DNA of 22,610 bases from an uncultured Christensenella sp. (lineage in GTDB: Bacteria > Bacillota > Clostridia > Christensenellales > Borkfalkiaceae). The notes below the pieces were generated by a model. That model did not search any database and was not told where the DNA came from. It worked only from the letters and a program-made list of their open reading frames with translations. The stretch lies in assembly GCA_910586365.1 (NCBI GenBank), contig CAJUGP010000017.1:10574-33183 (forward strand), written 5' to 3'. Position numbers and translations under genes: made by a program. Shown piece by piece: positions 6,527-15,000 of the stretch; within the stretch, counting starts at the first letter, position 1, and every line of letters starts with the position of its first letter.

Positions 6527-8032
6527 TTATTTACTCAGTTTCACGCGCGGATCGACTACCGCGTACAGCAAATCGCTCAACAGCGTGCCCAAAACCGTCA
6601 TGACGGCAATGAACATGTTATAACCCATGATAAAAGGAACGTCGGCGACTAACAGCGCGTCGTACGCCATTTTACCGATTCCGGGGATACCGAACACCGT
6701 TTCCGTGATCATCGCGCCGCAGAACAGCGAAGGGATCGTGCCTGCGAGCAGCGTTACGAGCGGAATCATCGTATTGCGGAACGCATGCTTGTAAATAACG
6801 CTGCGCTCGGAAAGCCCCTTTGCGCGCGCCGTGCGGATATAGTCGGCGTTGAGCACTTCGAGCGTGTTCGTACGCGTATACCGCATGAGCGAACCGACCG
6901 AAAGGATGACGAGCACGAACATGGGAAGGATCATGTGATGCAGCATATCGAAGAAGACGGGAATGGTCGCGTTACCCGAAACGATACCCGTTGCGGGGAA
7001 CCACCCGAGCTGGTGCGAGAAAAGCCGAATGAGCAGCGCGCCCAAGAAGAACGTAGGCAGCGAAATACCGATCATGGTAAGCACCGTAACGGTGTAATCG
7101 ACCACGCCGTATTGGCTCGTGGCGGCTTTGATGCCGAGCGGAATGGCGATGAGGAATTGGAAGATGGTCGCAATGAACGCGATCATAAACGAAATCCCCA
7201 TGTTCTGCGCGATAACCTGCCCGACGGGCTGCTTGTATTTGAACGACATGCCCAAATCGCCCTTTAACAGGTTGCCGAGCCAAACGAAGTAATTGCCGAG
7301 CACCGTGCCCGTTTTATCCCAAAAATTCGCCACGCGGTAGGTGAATACGACGTCGTACGTATATTCCCGCGTTTCGCCGTTCAGCTCGACCGAAGTCGTA
7401 AATTTAAGGTCTTTTCCGTTTAATTCCCACGTACCCGTTTCGTGCGGGATCGCCTCTTCGACGATGACGACGAGCTGGTTATCGTCGGAATCCTCTTCGG
7501 AACCGTCGCCCGATGCGTCGTTATCCTTGATCTCGATGCCCTTTTGCACCATTTCGCAAATGCGATATCCATCGGGAACGACGTCTATAATCGTCGTGCC
7601 GTCCGCGGCGTATACGTTGCGCTTATCGAGGAACACGCGGTATTTGCCCATATCGTACTGTCCGCCGTAGTATTCCACGAGCGCGCGATTCGCTTTCTGC
7701 GTGTCGCTTGCTATAAACGCGTTATAGTCCTTCATGGCGCGGTCGTAGGTATCCGCTTTGGTGTTTTTCGTAAATTTCTTATCGCCGAATTCGCCCGTGC
7801 CGCCGATCTTGACGCCGAGAAACGCGTCGGGCATGGAAAGACCGTAAATTTCCTTGATACGGTCGACGTCTTCCTGCGTCATCGTGCCCTGCGTCACGGC
7901 GGAAGCGTATTGCGTATCGACGTAGTCCGTGGGCATCATGCGCGAAAGCGCATAAATAATAATCGAAACGCCGAACAGAATGAAAACCGCCATTAAAAGA
8001 CGTTTCGCAATGTATTTTAAGGTGTCCAGCAT
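6527..8032 (-). CDS. oppB: Oligopeptide ABC transporter permease OppB with large extracytoplasmic insertion
   Basis: OppB-type permeases are usually about 300-330 residues; this one is 501. TM1 (about 9-31) and the following RMMPTDYV are normal. A hydrophilic block from about residue 66 to 238 precedes the conserved core NYFVWLGNLLKGDLGMSF. The block includes an acidic GDGSEEDSDD stretch (175-184) and beta-rich stretches. Because it follows TM1 it should lie outside the membrane, near where OppA docks. The core has five further helices and the coupling loop YIRTARAKGLSERSVIYKHAFRN (about 398-420). The ATG at 8032 has a GGAGAAGG site. It is downstream of oppA, separated by a gap containing a stable hairpin. 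Confidence 0.92.
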   Translation of the reverse strand: MLDTLKYIAKRLLMAVFILFGVSIIIYALSRMMPTDYVDTQYASAVTQGTMTQEDVDRIKEIYGLSMPDAFLGVKIGGTGEFGDKKFTKNTKADTYDRAMKDYNAFIASDTQKANRALVEYYGGQYDMGKYRVFLDKRNVYAADGTTIIDVVPDGYRICEMVQKGIEIKDNDASGDGSEEDSDDNQLVVIVEEAIPHETGTWELNGKDLKFTTSVELNGETREYTYDVVFTYRVANFWDKTGTVLGNYFVWLGNLLKGDLGMSFKYKQPVGQVIAQNMGISFMIAFIATIFQFLIAIPLGIKAATSQYGVVDYTVTVLTMIGISLPTFFLGALLIRLFSHQLGWFPATGIVSGNATIPVFFDMLHHMILPMFVLVILSVGSLMRYTRTNTLEVLNADYIRTARAKGLSERSVIYKHAFRNTMIPLVTLLAGTIPSLFCGAMITETVFGIPGIGKMAYDALLVADVPFIMGYNMFIAVMTVLGTLLSDLLYAVVDPRVKLSK

Positions 8033-8059
8033 GAACCTTCTCCTTGCTGCAATTTATGA

Positions 8060-8087
8060 GGAAAAGACGAGCGACCTCGCCTTTTCC
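8060..8087 (-). promoter_or_regulatory. Intercistronic RNA hairpin between oppA and oppB
   Basis: In the 66-nt oppA-oppB gap, the transcript forms a 12-bp stem with one G-U pair and a 4-nt loop. In plus-strand coordinates the arms are 8060-8071 and 8076-8087. No T-run follows, so it is not an intrinsic terminator. Such hairpins often protect the upstream message from 3' exonucleases, which would raise OppA over the permease subunits. The oppB ribosome site is outside the stem. Confidence 0.75.
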
Positions 8088-8098
8088 CCGTTCTCTTT

Positions 8099-10861
8099 TT
8101 ACTTGTTGTAATTTGCGTCTTTGAACGCCTGCGTGTAATCGACTTCCCAGATACGCGAAAGCGGTCCGTTATAAGGCGTAAGCACTTCCTCTTGGCTCCC
8201 TTCCTCGTTATGCTGCATGGTGTTCGCGTCGATCACGTCGCCGCGGAATGCGAACATATCCTTGCGCTGATAGGTGGGAAGCTCCACCGCAAGTTCCATG
8301 ATCGTATCGAGCGCGGTTGCATAAATGGTTTTGCGCGCGCCCTGATCGTTGGTTTTACGGGCGTTATCGATCATCGTACTAAGATCGTTGATAAGCGTCT
8401 GTTCGTATTTGTAGAGCTCGGCGTCGCGTTTGATATAGTCGTAGCCCCAGTTGAGCGTACTCGCCGCGCGCGAATCCTTATGATATACCTGATACAGATC
8501 GGGGTCTACGGTCGAAGTCCAAGCGGCAGCCCAGATCTGCAGTTTACCCGTCGTCAAATCGCTGAGCGCCTGCGCGGAAGTTTCCACCTTTACGTGAATG
8601 CCGTGGCACTTTTTATTGAGGATCTCCGCCGCATTGAGGAACATGTTATAAGCGGGGTGGTCCTGCGAACCGCCTGCAATGGTAAGCGTGTAATCGAACT
8701 TATCCGTGCCGTTGGTATAGATGCCGTTTTCTTCCCAATACGTGCCGCCGTTGGATTCGAGCAGCGAATCGAGCATGCTCTGAATCACCGATCCCGTCGG
8801 ATCGTAAGAGTAAGGCATTTGGTTAGCCGTATCGGCATCGCTCTTTTTCGACACATACACGGGCGCGCCGTCCGGATATGCCCAGTTCGTTTTCGACATC
8901 GGGCGCTCGATCACTTCGGCAAGACCGCCCTGATAATAGTTTTGCGTAATCGATTCGCGGTCCATCGCTTTCATGATCGCGCGGCGCACGGTAATATTAG
9001 GGACGAAACGCGAGTTGATGCCCACGTAACCGTAGCCGTTCGTATCAACCTCGACGTGCGAAACGCCGGCATCGTTTAACATTTTGATGTTATCCTGCGT
9101 GGCGTTGGGTTCGCCGAAATAGATCGCTTTGGTTTTCAGCGAAGTGATGATCTGATCGGAAGGAACGACCTGATAGCGCAGCAGTTTGATTTTTGCGTTT
9201 TCGATCCCCGTACCGACCGAGGTGAAATAATTGTTGCGCTTGAAATAAACGATATTGTTGTTCCAAAAGCCCTTGCTGCCCGTACGCTCGGGATTATCGT
9301 CGCCCGCAGCATTCGTCGCGCGGTATACGCCCGCGCCGACGGGAATGCCGCCCTTTTTCGCATCGTTGAGCACTTTGGTGAAGAAGTTGCTATCGCCCAT
9401 TACCACGCCGAAGTTATTTTTCGCCGCGTCGAAATTCTTGATACAATCATGCTTCACGCCCTTTTCGTCGATATAGTTATCGGCGGAATAGTAATGCAAG
9501 GGCGCAACCGTGAAACCGAAGTTATAAATCGCCTTGGGGTCGATGCCTTTGATCTTGATTTGGAGCATGTCGTAATCGTTGGAATACTTTTTCTTGGAGG
9601 AATCGCTGCTTGCCTTGAACGCGCCGCCTTTGAGCGCCTTGATCCCCGAAATATTGGGAACTTTGCCGCCGTTCTGCTCGAAATACGCCGTCGTTGCTTC
9701 GGCAGTCCAGTTGGTGAGCACGGTCGACGCGGACGCCCAATACATAAGAACTTCTTCCATATACATGCCGTCGGTCACGTGCGCGCCGTTTAACTCTTCC
9801 GTCGAAGTGCCGAGCTTGGAGTCGAACACTTTATCGATCGCCCATTGCTTGATCGTTTCTTCGTAATTTTCGCTGCTTTCCGTAACGCCCTTTTCTTCGA
9901 GGTATTCGTTCATCTCGGCAATGCAGCTTTGCGCTTCTTCGCACGTTGGATCGTAGGTGAAGTTGCCGTTTTCGTCCTTTTCAGGCGTTTGCGTGCCGGG
10001 CTTCTTTTTATAAAGATTTTCCCCGCCGTCTTTTACAAGGAACACCTGCCAAGCGTGCGTAAATTTGCTGTCACGAATATAGCTGTCCATGCTTGCGGAA
10101 ACGGCGTTCCAGTCGCTTTCAAGCTCTTTGCGGAACACCTCCGAAACGGCGTCGAAGTCCTTTTCGACTTCCTCGATCTGCGCCGCGCTCAAACCGTCGT
10201 CATATTCGTCGCGCACGGTGTCGCTCGTATTGGGGCTGACAAAATATACGTAACGGATCAAACGGTCGATGCGCATTCTTGCTTCCTGCTGGCGTTCGCT
10301 CTCGAACGCGGCAGCCGAACCTGCGGTCGCGTTGGGATTCTGCGTGCGGTATTCGTTCAGACCGACGATATTCGTGGAATAAATGGTGGAAGAACCCGTG
10401 TAAGCGGGATCGAGATAAACGTAAAGATTAAAAAGAACGTCTTTGATCGTAAGCGGTTCGCCGTCGGAGAAACGCACGTTGTTTTTAATGATAAACTGAT
10501 ACGTGGTGATCTCTTCGCCGTTTTCCTTCTGCGTGTTGACGGAATAATCCTCGGCGACGGAAGGCTCGTCCTGTCCGCAGACGATATTTCCCTTTTTATC
10601 GGTGGAAAGCATGCCGATCTGCGTCATGGAGAGCATGTTGCTGTCGACCATGGAAGTCGAGAAAAACGGGTTGAAAACGCCGTCGGGATCGGCTGTGCTC
10701 AAAACGAGCGCATGGCGGGCGTTCGCGCTCAACGGATCGAGGTCGTCCTCGTTTCCGCCGACGTCGGGTTTCTTTCCGCCGCACCCCGCCGAGATCAGCA
10801 GCGATACCGAAAGGCAAGCCGCCGCGGCAAGCGCAAAAATACATTTCTTTTTATTCTTCAT
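8099..10861 (-). CDS. oppA: Oligopeptide-binding lipoprotein OppA (SBP family 5), oversized
   Basis: This 920-residue substrate-binding protein has a lipoprotein signal: basic MKNKKK, a hydrophobic core, and lipobox SAGC with C27. It should be anchored outside the cell to capture peptides for OppBC. The SBP_bac_5 fold is recognisable from NPFFSTS and the FIIKNNVRFSDGEPLTIKDV region (about 123-142). It continues with APLHYYS (453-459), VRRAIMKAMDRE, and a C-terminal region with AAAWTSTVDPDLY. Family members are usually about 500-600 residues. The excess is mostly an insertion of about 250 residues (roughly 175-430), largely helical and charged, splitting lobe I. The ATG at 10861 follows AAGGAGAAG. 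It is 21 nt behind the InlB-repeat lipoprotein in the same operon. The substrate is inferred to be peptide from the adjacent protease. Confidence 0.92.
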   Translation of the reverse strand: MKNKKKCIFALAAAACLSVSLLISAGCGGKKPDVGGNEDDLDPLSANARHALVLSTADPDGVFNPFFSTSMVDSNMLSMTQIGMLSTDKKGNIVCGQDEPSVAEDYSVNTQKENGEEITTYQFIIKNNVRFSDGEPLTIKDVLFNLYVYLDPAYTGSSTIYSTNIVGLNEYRTQNPNATAGSAAAFESERQQEARMRIDRLIRYVYFVSPNTSDTVRDEYDDGLSAAQIEEVEKDFDAVSEVFRKELESDWNAVSASMDSYIRDSKFTHAWQVFLVKDGGENLYKKKPGTQTPEKDENGNFTYDPTCEEAQSCIAEMNEYLEEKGVTESSENYEETIKQWAIDKVFDSKLGTSTEELNGAHVTDGMYMEEVLMYWASASTVLTNWTAEATTAYFEQNGGKVPNISGIKALKGGAFKASSDSSKKKYSNDYDMLQIKIKGIDPKAIYNFGFTVAPLHYYSADNYIDEKGVKHDCIKNFDAAKNNFGVVMGDSNFFTKVLNDAKKGGIPVGAGVYRATNAAGDDNPERTGSKGFWNNNIVYFKRNNYFTSVGTGIENAKIKLLRYQVVPSDQIITSLKTKAIYFGEPNATQDNIKMLNDAGVSHVEVDTNGYGYVGINSRFVPNITVRRAIMKAMDRESITQNYYQGGLAEVIERPMSKTNWAYPDGAPVYVSKKSDADTANQMPYSYDPTGSVIQSMLDSLLESNGGTYWEENGIYTNGTDKFDYTLTIAGGSQDHPAYNMFLNAAEILNKKCHGIHVKVETSAQALSDLTTGKLQIWAAAWTSTVDPDLYQVYHKDSRAASTLNWGYDYIKRDAELYKYEQTLINDLSTMIDNARKTNDQGARKTIYATALDTIMELAVELPTYQRKDMFAFRGDVIDANTMQHNEEGSQEEVLTPYNGPLSRIWEVDYTQAFKDANYNK

Positions 10862-10882
10862 GGAACTTCTCCTTATTCTTTT

Positions 10883-12004
10883 TTATTCCGGCAGTGTTAC
10901 GGAAAATCCCGTAACGTCGACCCCCGCAAACAGCGAAGGATCGAAACTTCCTTCGTTTGTGCAAACATGATAGATCGCGGGATCGGCAAAATTTTCCGTG
11001 TTTTTCGTTACCGTAAGCGTACCCGATACTCTAATGTTTTGGAGTTGCGTTTGTTCGTTTACGAGCGTCGCAAGCGGCGCGATCGCATATTCGCGCGTTT
11101 GCTCGTTAATGATCCTCGCGCGGAGCGAAACGTTTTCAAATACAATATCGTGTATCTTTGCGCCGTTCAGCGAACCGAAAAGCGCAAGCGTTCTGCTTGA
11201 ATTTTTGGAAAAATCGAACGAACAGCCGATATTCCTTACCGTATGCCCGTTGCCGTTGATTTCCAGCCCGAACGCGCGGTTTGGCTTCCATGCGACGTCG
11301 GTAAAATCGAGATCGGCGCTCAGATAAATCGGTTTCTTTTCCGTCGCGTCGAGCGCGCCGTTAAACTCTTCCGCCGTGCGCACGACCGTCCAGTCGCCCT
11401 CGATAAACTTCGCGTAAATCGTCTTGTTTTCTTCCTCGAAGGCATACGGCCAAACGAAGGGCACCGTGCACGATTCGTCCTCGTAATATTCAAAAAAAGT
11501 ATGTCCGCTTTTGGTCGGCTGCAACACGTCGGGACGGGGCGCAGGCTGCCCCATAAAGTTCTCGCTTTTCAGCTCGACGTCCGTATCGCCGCCCTTGATG
11601 ATCAAACGGCTGTTCGGTTTCAGCTCGGCGTAAAGCGTCATGTCTTTTTCCACCCGCTGCGTCTTAAAATCCCACGCCGCACTCAATAACACGCGATCGT
11701 CCTCGCCTTTTTTCAGCGTACCGTCGGCATTCGTTTGGGGCAGACACCACCTTGCCACGTAATAACCCTGTATGGTCGCGCCGGCAAAGCCCGAATCGCC
11801 CGGTTTGATCGGGATAAGGGAGTTCTCCTTCACGCCGAGATAGCGGTTTTCCACGCCGCTTTGCAGCGTGCCGACGTTATAATCGAACGTAACGAGGTAG
11901 TCGTATTGCTTGCCCCGATTGCCGCCCGTACAGCCCGCAACGGCGATAGAAAGCGTCAGCGCGCAAAGAAACGCCAATACAATTTGGATCAGTTTTTTCT
12001 TCAA
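10883..12004 (-). CDS. Surface lipoprotein with InlB-type repeats, first gene of opp operon
   Basis: This 373-residue lipoprotein has a signal peptide and the lipobox VAGC (C25). Two segments (about 35-128 and 130-200) end in the DMTLYAEL and NKTIYAKF patterns. With GYYVARW and GHTFFEYYEDESCT they resemble InlB B/Listeria-Bacteroides repeats. The rest (about 205-340) has beta-helix-like features: IYLSADLDFTDVAWKP, EINGNGHTVRNIG and IHDIVFENVSL, typical of GLUG or pectin-lyase-like surface proteins. The start is TTG 12004, with AAGGAG 8 nt upstream; the ATG further upstream is out of frame. A promoter 30-60 nt upstream serves it and the downstream opp genes. An accessory ligand-binding or scaffolding role for the transporter is inference; no enzyme motif is visible. 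Confidence 0.8.
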   Translation of the reverse strand: MKKKLIQIVLAFLCALTLSIAVAGCTGGNRGKQYDYLVTFDYNVGTLQSGVENRYLGVKENSLIPIKPGDSGFAGATIQGYYVARWCLPQTNADGTLKKGEDDRVLLSAAWDFKTQRVEKDMTLYAELKPNSRLIIKGGDTDVELKSENFMGQPAPRPDVLQPTKSGHTFFEYYEDESCTVPFVWPYAFEEENKTIYAKFIEGDWTVVRTAEEFNGALDATEKKPIYLSADLDFTDVAWKPNRAFGLEINGNGHTVRNIGCSFDFSKNSSRTLALFGSLNGAKIHDIVFENVSLRARIINEQTREYAIAPLATLVNEQTQLQNIRVSGTLTVTKNTENFADPAIYHVCTNEGSFDPSLFAGVDVTGFSVTLPE

Positions 12005-12035
12005 TTTCGTACTCCTTGCATAATCCGCTCTTTCT

Positions 12036-12064
12036 ATTATAAGTTTTTACAAAGCGTTTGTCAA
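12036..12064 (-). promoter_or_regulatory. Consensus sigma-A promoter of the lipoprotein-opp operon
   Basis: On the minus strand TTGACA (12059-12064), a 17-bp spacer and TATAAT (12036-12041) form a perfect consensus promoter, with a predicted start near 12029. It begins only about 20 bp after the protease stop codon. I see no terminator in between, so some read-through from the protease gene is possible. Confidence 0.88.
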
Positions 12065-12086
12065 TGTTTTTGCGGCAACGCGCGCA

Positions 12087-15000
12087 TTAACGGTCTTTTC
12101 TGCGTTTCACCGCTGCCGTAACGCATACCGCGGCGCCGAGCAAGGCGGCGGCGATCGCCGCATAAACACCCGTCTGCTCCGAACGGCAGCCCTTTTTCTC
12201 CTCTTCGGGCGGTTCCTCGTCGGGGGGCGTTTCAACGGGGCGCTCCATAACCTGAATGCCGCGTTCAACGGTAAAACTGCCGTAAGTGATGACGATCGTA
12301 TTATCCGCAAGTTCCAAAGGCGAATGGAATCCCGTGATGGTATATTGATCGCGTTCGAGCGGGACGACCGAATTATCGGAATAAACCGCCTCGACCGTAA
12401 TGCCCTTTTCGTCGAACTCCTCGCCTACGTAATACACGTATTTATCGGGAGAAGTCGCCGTCACCGTTACGATGGTGATCGTATCGCCGAGTTTGCCGCG
12501 TTCTTCGCGCAAGAACGCTTCCACCGCGAGCAGCTTTTTATAAACGTCTTGCAGCAGACCGCGCTGGTCGGCAAGCGTGATCGCGTTGTACGCCTTACGC
12601 ACGGGCTGAACGTTCTTTTCGCTGTATTCGCGGAGGAACGTAAGCTTATCGGTTGCAGCCGCCAATTCGGAAGCGAGCGTTTCCACCGTTTTCAGCTTTC
12701 CGACCATATCTTGGAACGCGCGCGACGCGTCGTCCATCGCCAAATCGGTCATCACGGCGTTCTTGAAATAAAGCTTCCAGATAAAGTTGTCGTAACCTCT
12801 TCCGTTCGCGGGGCGGTAAATGGTGAGCCAATCGAAATTCGGCGATACGGCAAACAGCACGTACTTCACGAAGTTGGAATAGAAAATGCCTTGATCGTAC
12901 ACCGAAACGCCGTCGACGGGATAAAGATGCCCCAACCCGACGTATTGCGCCACCTGCGTATCGACGAGCGATTCGAGAATGGGCGCTTCCACGCCTTCAA
13001 ACACGTATTCGGAAACCATGCTCGTCTTTGCGTCGGTCGCCATAAAGAACGCCGCCGAGCCGATCTCTTTGAGCGTGTAAGGGAAGGTCACTTTGGAAAG
13101 ATAATCTCTCGTTTTCGTGCGGTTTACGTTATAGAACGCCGCTTCGTCGATCCGGACGGTGTTGTCCTTCACGCGGTATTCGGTCGCCGATTTGTTCGCG
13201 GGATACTGTTTGAGAATATACTGTCCGCGCGGGGTACGGGCGTAAAGCACGCCGTCCTCGGCAAAGTATACGGGATTGCCCGCCGCGACCGTGATGCTTT
13301 CGAGCGTGGGGATCGAGGTGAACGCGCCCGCGCCGAGCGAAGGCACCATCATGCCTTTGCGGTGGTCGGGATCGCCGAAATCGTTTTCGCGGATCCACTC
13401 CTCTTCAAACGTAAGCGTGTTGAGCGTTGCGGGGATTTCCACCGTTTTTATCATCGTGTTGTAGAACGCATACGAATAAATGCGCTCCGCCGCGGGAATG
13501 GAAAGCGTTGCGATCGGCGCGTTTGCGAAGGCAAAATTGCCGATGATCTTCGCGTTCGTCAAGACCGCTTGCGTTAAACCCGTGTTGGCAAACGCATACG
13601 ATTCCACCGTTTCAACCGAAGAAAGATCGAGCGAACGGATATTCGTAGCGTTATAGAACGCAAATCCGCCGATTTTCTTGACGCCCGACAAGTTAAATCC
13701 GTCCGTTTTCAGCGCGGTGCAGCCGTAGAAGGCGTATATGCCGATCGTTTCGAGCGAGGAAGGCACAACTACGTCCGTAATGATTTTGTTTTCTTCAAAG
13801 CTGCCCAACGAGCCTGCGTGTACGAACGCAAAATCGCCGATTACTTTCGTTCCTTCGCCGAACGTCACCTTTCTGAGCGAGTTATCGGCAAACACGTAAT
13901 TTCCCATCTCCGTCACCGCGCCGAACACGACTTCGGTGAATCCGCTGCCCACGCCCGAGAAGGCGTACGCGCCGATCTTGCGGATCGCGGGGAACGTGAT
14001 TACACCGATGCCGTCGCCGACCGTCTGCAAGTTGGTATTCGCAAAGGCATAATCGCCGATTTCTTCGATCTCGTTGCCGACGATATGCTGCACGGGTGCA
14101 TTTTCAAACGCATGCGCGCCGATTTTCAGCACGCTCGGCAGAACAAACCGCTGACGGAGCATCGCGCAATCGGCAAAGGCGTATGCGCCGATCTCCTTGA
14201 TCGCACTGTCGCCCGATCCGTCTACCGTGATGACGGCGGGAGCGCTCGAAGTGGCGCGCAAGCCGCGGCAGCCGCGAAACGCGCCTTCGGGAATGATTTC
14301 GATTTTAGAAATATCGATCGATGTCAACGAGCTTTCCGCAAACGCATACGCGCCGATCGCGGTGACTTTGTTGAGGTCGAGATTTTTGATCTTCGCACCG
14401 CTGAACGCGCCCGCGGCGATTTCCGTCACGTCGTCTCCGAGCACGTACGTGTCGTTTTCAAACGTCTTGCCTGCGGGAACGATAAGCAGTTTGGAATAAT
14501 CGGAATTGTACAAAATGCCGTCGCGCACCTTGTGCGAAGCGTTCTCCGCCGTCTGCGTAAACGCCGCAAAATTCGCGCTGCCCGCAAAAGGAGCCGCGCC
14601 GTTCGTCGAGACGTTGGTATCCGCACTCAACCGCATTTCGGTAAGACGGCTGCAAGAGCCGAACGCCTTTGCGCCGATGCCGTACGTACCGTTCGGCAGG
14701 GTAAACGACGTAAACGCGGTATTGTAGAACGCATACTCCCCGATTCCCGAAAGCGTGCCCTCGGGAAAGGAGATATTTGCAAGCGACGTGCAGCCGTAGA
14801 ACATATAGGGCGCGACTTCGTTTGCCTTATATTCAAAGGAAGCGAGCGACGTGCAGCCGCGGAACATTGCCTTGGAAACGTCGGTAAGCGTGCTCGTCGT
14901 CACGTTTTTCAGCGCGGTGCAGCCCTCGAACAGCGAATCGCCCGCAATGCGCATACCGCTGATATCGATCGATTCGAGCGACGTACAGCCCGCAAACGCC

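Noticed and set aside
9845..11200. 451-codon plus-strand frame
   Set aside because: It spans the antisense of both oppA and the lipoprotein gene, crossing two real start/stop boundaries, with an arginine-rich unrecognisable product.
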